A stretch of DNA of 64,000 nucleotides from positions 41,646,869 to 41,710,868 of the forward strand of contig CM039503.1 in the NCBI GenBank assembly GCA_022432975.1, written 5' to 3'. This stretch comes from Begonia masoniana (lineage: Eukaryota > Streptophyta > Magnoliopsida > Cucurbitales > Begoniaceae). Shown here in pieces: positions 34,124 through 43,664 of this stretch. The position numbers were made by a program, and so were the translations under genes. The notes beneath the pieces were generated by a model that saw nothing but the letters and a program-made list of their open reading frames with translations, did not search any database and was not told the origin of the DNA. Each line of letters starts with the position of its first letter. Position 1 is the first letter of the stretch.

Positions 34124-35704
34124 TTAATTCAAGGAAATTCTATCTTCTTCTTTTAATAATCTTTCAGAGATGCTTCCCCCTTCTTCCTCAGCTTCACCAG
34201 ACATTTCCTCCAACGATTTCCCCTTCGATTCAGGCACCAACAGAGTGAAGAACATTCCCAGTGCATTAATCACACCAACAACTATAAGCGTCATCTTCAC
34301 TCCGATTCCCTTCTCCGAATACTGAAATCCGAACGCCCCCACTATTGCTCCCGCCTTCCCACTCGCCGCTGATATACCATGGCAGGTCGATCTTAGCCTC
34401 GCCGGGAATATTTCTGCCGGCACAACAAATGTGGTCGAATTCGGACCGAAATTGGCAAAAAAGAACGTGAGCGAGTACATGACCACGAATCCGATCTGGT
34501 TTCCGCTCAGAGTCCAGTGATGGTAAGGAATTGCCAGAGCAAACATGAACACCGTCATGAAGAAAAATCCCATCAGCTGAATGGCGAATCTCCCCATCCT
34601 ATCAATCAGCGCAACAGTAAACCAATACCCTGGAACAGTGCCGCACAGGGCGATGAGCGTCTGAGCCCTGGCAATCCTGAAGACCTCCTCAATCGCGTTC
34701 ATGGTTTTTGCCGGAGGAAGCCAACCAATTGCAGTGAAAATGTCCTTCTGAAATAGATTCTGGCTGTAAAACGCAATGTCCAGAAAGAACCAAGTAGTGG
34801 TAGTTCCAATCAAGTGAAGCCCGTGGCGCCGTAGAAACTGCTTGGAAAACAAACCAAAATCATTCCCTTGTTGTACAAGAGTCTCCTCTATTATCTCCGG
34901 CTCAGCTTCTATATCAACTTGCAGAACTTTCGACATATCAGAAGCTGCCCGCTTTGCGTTATTGGCGACCAAGGCAGTGTATCGAGCAGTTTCCGGCATT
35001 TTCATACGCCAGTAATAAGTCAGCAGAGCAGGAACGGCACCAAACATGACGATTATCCGCCAAACGTAATCTGCTTGGGGTACAGTTGAGGCAATGGGGT
35101 TGTCTTCATAAGAAGGAGCAGGGAATTTAGCCTCAAAAGCAGCAGATATAACTATAGCAATCATCCCTCCAGCCAAAATTCCAAACCCCTGCATTGCAAA
35201 AACTGCAGCAATGAAAGCTCCACGAGTCCTTTTATTCGCATACTCGGACATAATAGTGGCGGAAAGTGGGTAGTCGCCACCGATACCAAATCCTAGCCAA
35301 AATCGGAAAAAGCAAAGGGTCGAAACAACAGAAGTAGGACCTTTGCTGAAAGAAAGACCCGACCCGATAGAGCAAATGACCATGATCATAAGAGTGAGTC
35401 CATAAACGCGTTTTCTTCCCAATTTGTCACCTAGCCAACCGAAGAAGAGCTGGCCGGAAAGGGTGCCGCAAAAGGCAACGCCATTGGCGGCAGCTGAGAT
35501 ATTTGAGGGAAGTGTGCCGGGCTCTGATGAGCCTTCCTTGTAATAATAAATGCGGCCGAGAAGTTTGGTGACGAGAGAGATGCAAAACAGATCATAGGCG
35601 TCAGTGAAAAATCCCATTCCGGCAATGAGAATGGCCGTGAAATGATACCATTGGGTTTTGGCAGCATCCAATGCAGTTAGCACTTGCAGTCGCTCTCTTG
35701 CCAT
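34124..35704 (-). CDS. PHT1: High-affinity phosphate transporter, PHT1 family
   Basis: Single-exon coding frame of 526 residues, typical for PHT1. It begins [20 protein letters not shown], and the first membrane segments ([20 protein letters not shown]) follow directly. The family signature [14 protein letters not shown] is at 142-155. The [11 protein letters not shown] loop, a central hydrophilic loop (about 230-295) and a second half with [17 protein letters not shown] and [19 protein letters not shown] complete the 12-segment major-facilitator fold. It imports H2PO4- with protons across the plasma membrane. The C-terminal tail ([20 protein letters not shown]) is acidic with a serine, as in PHT1 proteins controlled by trafficking and phosphorylation. 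The start fits because family members begin within a few residues of this Met. No defect is seen. Confidence 0.95.
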   Translation of the reverse strand: MARERLQVLTALDAAKTQWYHFTAILIAGMGFFTDAYDLFCISLVTKLLGRIYYYKEGSSEPGTLPSNISAAANGVAFCGTLSGQLFFGWLGDKLGRKRVYGLTLMIMVICSIGSGLSFSKGPTSVVSTLCFFRFWLGFGIGGDYPLSATIMSEYANKRTRGAFIAAVFAMQGFGILAGGMIAIVISAAFEAKFPAPSYEDNPIASTVPQADYVWRIIVMFGAVPALLTYYWRMKMPETARYTALVANNAKRAASDMSKVLQVDIEAEPEIIEETLVQQGNDFGLFSKQFLRRHGLHLIGTTTTWFFLDIAFYSQNLFQKDIFTAIGWLPPAKTMNAIEEVFRIARAQTLIALCGTVPGYWFTVALIDRMGRFAIQLMGFFFMTVFMFALAIPYHHWTLSGNQIGFVVMYSLTFFFANFGPNSTTFVVPAEIFPARLRSTCHGISAASGKAGAIVGAFGFQYSEKGIGVKMTLIVVGVINALGMFFTLLVPESKGKSLEEMSGEAEEEGGSISERLLKEEDRISLN

Positions 35705-36595
35705 TACTTACAACAATTGTTTCTAAGCCTTCTTCGACTCCTGCTGAGATTCCTATTTGATGTCTTCGTCCTTGAATAGACAGAACATATAATCAAAGCA
35801 TAATTATAATTCAGAGTTCTGGGTTCAGACAGAGCATTTAATCAATCATTCATTCATTTGCTGTTCTATAAAGGAGATGAGGAGATGAGATAAAAAATGA
35901 GACAGCATGAGAAAGTAAAGAAGCAAATGACGTCGACTGGAGAGTAGCGTGAACAGAGCATAAATCAAAAGTCAATAAAAGTGAGCTTGCGTAGAACAAC
36001 TGATCGTTATAAATATTAGGTCTGTTGAAATCATTGAACTATACGACAAACTGACGTTATTTTCACCTTTCTTTTTTCAATGTACAATTGATTGCAATTC
36101 ATGGACAATTTCGCTGATGAAAGGCATAATTCAAAGAAAAGCTGCTTATTTCCCCTGAAATTCGTCATTTTCCAAGTAGTGTTTGTTTTCGAAAACATGA
36201 TGCCACTAGGAAAGTTAGATAAACATCAATATTTGCAATCAAATTTAAGCAGAATTTGAGTTGGTAACGTTGGGCAAAGCTGCAACAAAGAAGACAGAAT
36301 TGAACATCAGAGAGCAGAGTTCACTTCAGAGAACAAGAATTAAACTCGTATTACAAAGATGATTACAAAAGAATATCGAACCCTTATTTTAATGGAAATA
36401 AGATAAAAAGGGAATTTTCAAACCCTAGTTTTATGTGCTTCCCTCACACCAGAAAAGAAACAAGTAAAGAATTTAAGCGGAGGAAAGAAACAGAGTATTT
36501 CTCCAGCACAGAAAGATCACGAAAATATTCATGAAACTTAAAAAAAAAGTAATCCAATCCAAAAACTAGTTTACATAGTAATTTACAGTCATACC
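35705..36595 (-). other. Presumed 5' UTR intron of PHT1
   Basis: On the minus strand a donor TTGAAG|GTATGACTG ends a probable first exon at 36595, and acceptor candidates CTCAG/CAGCAG lie at about 35741-35748, just before the ATG. Several PHT1 genes have a 5' UTR intron. The polypyrimidine tract is weak, so the exact acceptor is uncertain. No coding sequence is present. Confidence 0.5.
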
Positions 36596-36868
36596 TTCAA
36601 TGGGGCCTCGCCTACTTCATCGAATAGCTCACTTCCCCCTCCGATTGTTGAGTTGCAAGAGGCAGAAGCAGCAAAACAGTGAATGTAAAAGAGAAAGACA
36701 AAGAAGCAGTAAGAGTAGTAGAGCAAGCGTGGAGGAGCGGGAGAGAGGGAAAGAGAGAAGGGATTGCAGAGGTCCAGAAGAAGGACGATTGATCGACATA
36801 TAACGACAGGGGAAGACCCTCCCTCTCACGTGCATGGAATCTATGCTCTACCTGAGTTTCGAATATGC
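36596..36868 (-). promoter_or_regulatory. Proximal PHT1 promoter and first exon: P1BS, G-box, TATA
   Basis: On the minus strand, in order: P1BS GCATATTC (complement of 36861-36868), AGGTAGAGCATAGATTCCA, G-box CACGTG (36827-36832), TTATAT (36798-36803), a TC-rich leader, then the donor at 36595. P1BS is the PHR1 site of phosphate-starvation genes. Spacing fits a core promoter. Binding and start site are inferred. Confidence 0.6.
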
Positions 36869-37604
36869 TTAATTCCAATCACATTTCTCTTATTTTTTTC
36901 ATCTAATCAATCATTGATATTCCCCTCTGCATCCTTACATGTATTTATGACGTCATTATTCATTAATTTCAATACATATATTATTCTAATTCAATTTCAT
37001 GTTATCACTCAACTCAATTTGCATGTCGCATGAATATCTTCATTTAAACTAATGAAGGTGGTAAACCCATAGTTTCTCTTGTTCATTAGATAACGTTTCT
37101 CACAAATAAACCTTAGTTAATTTACATAATTAAGTATTATTATTATTTTTTTTGTAAAAGAGAATCAAGCATCTATGTTTACAAGTTAATCCTAATATGT
37201 TCATGATGACGAATATATACAAATTGGAATAAAAAGATTTACATTTAGATTACGTTATAACCGCAATGACATGATAATAGAGATCCAATTTCATTCGTGG
37301 GGACTGAAAACTATGAACAAACAGGACATAGACATACATATTTTTTCACAAATTTTCAAACACTTAGTTTAAAAACAGATTTAGATGGGACAGAGTGTAT
37401 TATCGAGGACAATTGTCTGATAAATTGTCAACATTTATTTTTCTAAGCATACCTCTAGAATGATAAAGGTTTTTGGTGGTCTTTAGGAGAATAGCATAAG
37501 GTGAGTGAATTGAACATGAAAGTGAGCAATCGATCACTTGACTAGAAACTCAAAAAATTCAATCCTATCGAGAAACTAGTTTATACTGTAATTTACAGTC
37601 ATAC
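36869..37604. other. Spacer between the two PHT1 promoter blocks
   Basis: AT-rich, no gene and no PHT1 coding remnant visible. The part next to the distal block (about 37545-37604) repeats sequence downstream of the proximal donor (CTAGTTTA...GTAATTTACAGTC). Confidence 0.5.
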
Positions 37605-37643
37605 CTTCAAAGGGTCATCGACCAGCTCTTTTCTGCTGTGATT

Positions 37644-37689
<46 letters not shown>

Positions 37690-37780
37690 GGCCTGGGGGA
37701 AGGAGGTTGGATCCTTAATATAAGAACAAGGGAAACCCTCCCTCTCACAATGGAATCTATGCTCTACCTTTGGAATATTC
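37605..37780 (-). promoter_or_regulatory. Distal duplicate of the PHT1 promoter/first exon
   Basis: Repeats the proximal block about 0.9-1.0 kb upstream in the same orientation: P1BS GAATATTC (37773-37780), AGGTAGAGCATAGATTCCA, GAGAGGGAGGG, TATA-like TTATATTA (37716-37724), a (TC)n leader and the same donor TTTGAAG|GTATGACTG at 37605. The G-box is lost (CACGTG replaced by CACAATGG-type sequence on the plus strand). It could serve as an alternative upstream promoter splicing to the same acceptor, or be a relic of a deleted tandem PHT1 copy. Confidence 0.55.
37646..37687. repeat. (GA)n microsatellite
   Basis: Uninterrupted AG dinucleotides of about 42 bases, within the presumed leader of the distal PHT1 first exon ((TC)n on the transcribed strand). 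Confidence 0.95.
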
Positions 37781-37890
37781 TCCTTTCCCTACAAACTCAC
37801 CATTTTTTTAGAATAAAAAACCAATAGTTCGGTTCAATTCGACATTAAAATCGAACCGAATCTTGCCTACTCTTAAGTTTTAATTTTATA

Positions 37891-37987
37891 TATACATACA
37901 TATATATATATATACATACATATATATATATACATACATATATATATATATACATACATATATATATATATACATACATATATATAT

Positions 37988-38036
<49 letters not shown>

Positions 38037-38053
38037 TACATATATATCTATAT

Positions 38054-38101
<48 letters not shown>
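37891..38101. repeat. (TA)n/(CATA)n microsatellite
   Basis: About 210 bases of alternating TATATA and CATACATA. Predicted reading frames here are Tyr/Ile simple repeats without meaning. Confidence 0.95.
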
Positions 38102-38503
38102 CACCTTTGTTTGAGACAGAGAGATTTCTGATGTTCAATATGAGTTGGCAACGTCCATTTTGTCATCCTGTGACCATAGTTTTTGAGGGTATATTTATTT
38201 CTAATTCTGTTTTATACATCTTTTCATAAATCTTGGTCAATTCATTCGAGTGAAATCAAAGTTATGTTAGTTATTTTTTTGTTTAAATTGCGTTGATGTG
38301 AGTTTAAGTTCAAATTTCTATTAAAATTAGTGGGACATTAGAGTTTTGAAATTATCAATTGAGAAACCCATGCAACGCCGTGATGCTGAAGCATTGAAGA
38401 GCCAATTAAGAAAAGAATTCACACAAGATGAATTTGGAACCAGTTAAACGAGCTGAGTTGGCTAAACAAGCTGAGCGCATATAAGTTTACAATATTTTCA
38501 AAT

Positions 38504-38520
38504 TATATATATATATATAT
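38504..38520. repeat. TA repeat at left border of the endogenous virus
   Basis: TATATATATATATATAT followed by CTATCTATCTG. Viral-type sequence begins within about 80 bases. A similar TA run lies at 56228-56247 on the other side. Confidence 0.7.
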
Positions 38521-38603
38521 CTATCTATCTGTACTTATAGTCTAAAGATTAGTATTAAAAAAGTTTCTTTGTTTATTCATGTATAAATTAACAATTTTAG
38601 CAA

Positions 38604-39288
38604 ATGAATTTTACCTCTCTTATGAATCCATCAAATATTTCTATTAAAAATGAAGAAATTATTGAATCCTCACAAACTCAACAACTAAATCAATGGACTA
38701 TTCCAGAAGTTGAATTTAAAAAGATTTATGAAATAGGTTTATTTGAATCTATCACAAAAAGAGTTATTAAGACCTCTAAACAAACTATTTGTTTAGATGC
38801 TATTGATAAAACTATAAAACTTTTATGTTTAAATGATATTCAAAAATATTTAACTCAATATAAATATATACACATAGGATTAATTCAAATTGCTTTTAAA
38901 CCATTAACTTTACCCGGTTTAAATGCTAGTATTCTTGCAACAATAAGAGATGCAAGAAGTCAAAATTGGAGTTATTCAAACAAGTTTATGTCATGGACCT
39001 ATATATTTTAATGTATTTCCTAATCTCACTTTATCTTTATCGGATTCAAATCTTTTTGAAGCTATATCCTTAAATATTCAAACCCATGTATATGATTTTA
39101 TGCAAGGATCTGAAACTATTGCTATATTCTATAGGATTAATTATAAAGTTATGAATACTTTATGTCCTAATGCTATTCTTAGAAGCAATCTAGGAAAAAC
39201 TATAGTTATTGAAAGTAATTTATTAACCACTAATGTAGCTATCCCTCGTCTTATAGATTGGGAAAAAGTCACTTTCCCAACTAATTAG
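38604..39288 (+). pseudogene. Viral movement protein (30K superfamily)
   Basis: ATG at 38604 opens 135 codons. The frame is shifted near 38995, and homologous-looking sequence continues in another frame to a TAG at 39286-39288. The IHIGLIQIAFKPLTLPGLNA segment and the following RDAR block are typical of caulimovirid movement proteins, which widen plasmodesmata. Coding continues past the stop until the LTR insertion at 39428, so the stop is a decay event rather than the natural end. Confidence 0.78.
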
Positions 39289-39629
39289 ACAATCCAAAAT
39301 GCTGTTATCCCACAACCAATTCTTAGTAATCAGGTTGATCAAATTATTCAAACAGCAGATGGAAATGTTGAAATTAAATTCACTCAAGATAATACTAAAA
39401 GAATATCCTTATCTAGGAGTTTGTCATTGTAACACCCGAGATTTTTTTTTAAAGGAAAATAAAAGAATAATAAAATAGGGTGTTTTAATTAATTTAAAAG
39501 AAAAGTGAATAAAATTTGGTTGAAATTAAGTCGGAGGTTATAATTAAAAACGAGATTTAACGAAATTCGAAATGGTCGAAAAAACGGGAGGGCAAAACGG
39601 TAAATGTTGATTTATTAATGTTTAATAGG

Positions 39630-39630
39630 A

Positions 39631-39672
<42 letters not shown>
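39630..39672. repeat. (ATT)n microsatellite
   Basis: About 14 ATT units near the start of LTR C. Confidence 0.95.
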
Positions 39673-40519
39673 AAAATAAAACAACAGAATGACATTCGCC
39701 ATTCTGTTGTTCGAGCCCGACGCCGAGAGGGGAACAGGGGAGAGGGCGAGGCGCAGGGCGGCATAGGCGAGGTTCATCGTCGATTTCCAACGTTTTCTGG
39801 CCAGATAACGTCGACGGTTCTAGGGCTGCGATTTCCGACCGTCTTCGCTCAGGACCGATCGGTAAGCCCTATTTTCACCCTGTTTCGGTTCTGTTTTTGG
39901 CCGAGAGAGGCGAGCTTAATTAAGCTCCGATCACCGGCCGTTTTTGGGCGGTCTTGGCCTGAGCTTGCCGGATTTTGGGCTAGCATGAATTGCCTGGCCG
40001 TGATGGGTTCCGTTTGTGTAACAACCCCAGAGAGATCGTCATATAATCCATGTCTTTCTTAATCATTTAATTCTTATTACTCACACATGATTCATTATCA
40101 GTAATGTATTATTTTTTTTTAAACATAATCTAACTCAAGATGTCATACGCAATTCATCAGGCCTTATTTGGCAAAGGAAAAACATTACACATCTGCCGGC
40201 GAGCAGTGCAATGTGTATCGGTTGGTAAGGGAAACTTAAACCTTTAGACTGCATCTACCGATGGAGAACTAAACTTGCACCTGCCGGTCGCTAAACGACA
40301 AGCATGGGGTTCACATCTTCTGGTAGAGAAAGATTTCATCATCCGATTCGTCACGTGAAGCTCGCGTGACTCACTTATCACCACCTAACAGAGGACAACT
40401 TCCGAAGAGCACGAGCTTAGCACATGACCCCTTTAAAACTTCATTAGATAGGAGACATCATCCGATGGGCACGTGCTTCACTCGTGGTTCATTAACCTCG
40501 TTCAGCATCAGCAATACAA

Positions 40520-40850
40520 CACATACCGGTCACTAGACGACAAAATAACATTTTCATCACCCGGTGACTTTAATACACCTCATCTACCGATCACTAGACG
40601 ACAAAATTATACTTACATCTTCCGATGGCTTAAACACTCTACATCTACTGGTCACTGGGCGATGAAATAACACTTACATCATCCGGTAACTTAAATACTC
40701 TACATCTGCCGATCGCTAGACGACAAAATAGCACTTTCATCATCCGATGGCTTAAACACTCTACATCTACCGGTCACTGGGCGATGAAATAACACTTACA
40801 TCATCCGGTAACTTAAATACTCAACATCTGCCGATGACGTCAGCGGATGA
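40520..40850 (-). repeat. 61-bp minisatellite in LTR D
   Basis: Copies start at 40581, 40642, 40703, 40764 and 40825, exactly 61 bases apart, with alternate units more alike (a 122-base higher-order period). Each starts CATCTRCYGRTC and has a second half with CATCWTCCG. Confidence 0.9.
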
Positions 40851-41269
40851 TTTCCTTATCCAACTTCTATCACACGGCAGAAAACACTATAATCATCTAA
40901 CAACTTCATCCAATAGAAAACACCACAAAACACCCGAATCTTAATTTAGTAACTATAAACCTCAATGAGTAAGAATCATGAACTCATCCAAAATACGCAT
41001 AGCGGAAGGCTTAAGCAAAACAAACCATTCAATAATCTTTAAAATCATCATCAGGCTCTTAAGTCTAATCATTCAAATCTAAATCTCATGGTTATAAGAA
41101 ATTCTATTCTACTTAGACATCCGTTTATCATAAACTTCACTGACATACTATGAGCATAACCAGAGGTCTTAATCGCCTGCCCAGCCTTGCACTGTCATAC
41201 TGAGCATCCTCCAGCAACCAGCGTTAAACATCATCTCAGGACTAGAAATCCTCACCTGTTAGCTCTTCA

Positions 41270-41967
41270 CCTACATCATAAGGTTTAACTATAAGCCTAA
41301 TGGTTAGTAAGGAATGCAACTCTAACATGGATGCATGAATGTATAATTCGGGAAATCACATGCTCATAAGTCTTTTCTTGTACATATCTTTGCTCGTAAT
41401 CATCATTCATAGTCATGAATCATATTCATCATTCATAGTCATTGATCATATTCATCATTCATAGTCATTGATCATATTCATCATTCACAGTCATTGATCA
41501 TATTCATCATTCATAGTCATTGATCATACTCTTCATTTAAGTTGTGTGGATTAAGAGAGGATTTGTGCCGGTAAAGGGGGTTTGACAGTGAGTTTGATCT
41601 TGGTCCCTACTGCGGGTCGTGTTCATATGTCCCTCTTTTGGACTGTGACATAATCCGAACCGCCCCCAACCCTCACTTAGTCCACGTTGCATCAGTTTTA
41701 TCTTCTTACTTTATTCATGAGGAAAACATGCTCTTAAAACATTTTCATATGCATAAAATAGTCATGATGCATGTACATGGAAATTCCTAAATCATCAAGC
41801 TACAGACAGAGCACTATCCAACATAAAGCTTTACCATTGAACTAATCATCAACATAAATACTAGACAGTAACATAAGGGAACTACTAATCATCGTATGAG
41901 TTTCTACTTAACATCCTTTGATGTAGGGCCCTAATGACCGAGAAACCTGTACATTCACTTACTTGGT
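41270..41967 (-). promoter_or_regulatory. LTR splice/hairpin module, LTR D copy
   Basis: Minus strand: donor ACCAA|GTAAGTG (41956-41967), hairpin A GGUC-AUUAG-GGCC (41927-41939), box A CCTACATCAAAGG (41915-41927), about 630 nt, TACTAAC branch-like site (41303-41309) in hairpin B, box B CCTTATGATGTAGG (41270-41283). Boxes pair over 13 positions with one bulge. Confidence 0.55.
41400..41540 (-). repeat. About 30-bp tandem repeats in LTR D
   Basis: Five near-identical units containing TCATTCATAGTCATTGATCA, located between boxes A and B. Confidence 0.9.
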
Positions 41968-43230
41968 CTCCTTAGCAATTTGAGCTCCTTTCTCTTCAAA
42001 CTTCTTCACCTAAAACATTTACATTGCAGTAGTTAAAACAAAATCCTATTAGTTCTAATCACAAGTCATCCTAGGATCTAATAGCTATAGTCACCCCCGA
42101 ATTCTTAGTATAGTTTCTCTGTGCAGTTTGAAATCCAAAACCCAAAACAGACAGATTCGAGTAGCGATAACTCAGGGTTGGTTGCTTGATGTCCAAAATC
42201 GATTCGGAAAGACATTACCACTTTCATATTTTAAAATACCCTTACTAATACTCGGCCATTGAGGAACCCAGAACTTCAACACATAGCAGAAAACAGAGCT
42301 TAACGACTAAAAGATAGCTACATTGCCAAACTCGTACCTCGAGCACAAAGTAGCCGAGAAGCAGCAAGGAAACCGATCGTCGAAAGAGGGATTTCCAGCT
42401 GACAGAGAGCGAGAGCTCGGGAGATAAGAAATCGCCGAGAGTAGAAGGTGTCGGCTATAGTGGCTTAAATGAAATTTGAACCCTTTCCATTTTCTTTAAA
42501 TACCGGTCTCAAACCTCCATTATTACAACTTTGCCACTCAACCTAGTTTAAAACCACATGTAATTAATTAAGCTTGGCATAAAATTCTAAACCGTAAAGA
42601 TTGAATAACCATGGCCGTTAATTCAGTTAGGGAGTCACCTGGTTGAAGTTATCGGGTGTTACAGTTTGGGCGAAAAACAGTGAAACCCGATTTGGGCATT
42701 TCGGGTTTTGTGTGTGTAGCCTTGGAATTTTGATTAGTTTATGCTAATTGAGGGTTAGGGTGATTGATTGGTGAAGAAATTGATGAGAATTGATGGAAAA
42801 CCGAGAATGGTGAAATTTCTGGTTTAGGGCAGATTCGGGTTTTCTAATTTTTCACCTAGCTAGAGTTGTTTGTTTTAAAATTCCTTTTGGCAAGTTAAAA
42901 TAGGTTATTAGAGGAGTACGTGGCCGCTAGAATCATTTGATTCTGATAACCGACGCAAAAGTTACGCGCATTTGAAGTTTAGGGTCGGTTTTTACCGAAC
43001 CCAAATTAGTGGCCCGTTTAGTGAGGTTTTAGTTGAATTAGGCTAGAAATAGTAGTTTGAGAGTAATTGGTGAATGTAGGCTTGATTTTAATGAAATTTG
43101 CATATTTGTCGTAGGTCAAGCCATAGGTGATGTGATGTGCCAAACCCAGCTAGCTAGGACGCCAGGTAAGTAGAGGATTGTGTGTTTTGTTGCCTTCGGG
43201 CCTACACCACGGAACGGTAAGGATGTTTGT

Positions 43231-43664
43231 TTGTTCGGTTGTTTGCTTGTTGTGTTTTAATTTTATGTTGTTCATTGTGCTTGGTTGTTTGCTTGTTGTG
43301 TTTTATTGGATGTTGTGCATAGGTTGACATGCATTATAGTTTAGAGCCAGGAGAATTGAGTTGTGAGCATGCGTTTGAAGTGTGAGCATTAAATGTATAG
43401 AAATAATGAGAAATGCATTGTGATCCCGAGTAGGGTTGCTTCGCCGGGAAGTAGTGTTCGTGGAAAACCTCGGGAGGTTCCTGCAAAGGATGCATTGCAA
43501 TAGGCAGTGTTAGCAAGTAAAGTTGCCTCACCGGGGAGTAGTGCTCGTGGAGCACCTTGGGAGGGTCTCTACGAGAGCTGTGTTGTGATAATAATAGACT
43601 GAATAGTGATATCGAATAGAGCTGCCTCGTCGGGGAGTAGTGCTCGTGGAGCACCTCGGGAGGG
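43231..43664 (+). repeat. Direct repeat, left copy, flanking a captured retroelement fragment
   Basis: The block beginning TTCGGTTGTTTGCTTGTTGT recurs 2799 bases downstream (46030-46463) with only one or so differences (for example GAATAGTG against GAACAGTG). The left copy ends exactly where the foreign LTR starts. Confidence 0.9.

Larger units (their letters stand above)
40017..42663 (-). mobile_element. Nested solo LTR (LTR D) in reverse orientation
   Basis: Plus-strand ends TGTAACAACCCC and CGGGTGTTACA with identical target duplications GTTTG (40012-40016 and 42664-42668). The conserved module lies on the minus strand, giving its orientation. It carries a 61-bp minisatellite and a 30-bp repeat array and no coding sequence. 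It is younger than LTR C, which it interrupts. Confidence 0.9.

Noticed and set aside
37845..38138. Tyr/Ile-rich frames
   Set aside because: Pure TA/CATA microsatellite.
40581..40850. CRISPR-like array (regular repeats with variable parts)
   Set aside because: A eukaryotic minisatellite of 61 bp with related, not unique, spacers; no cas genes.
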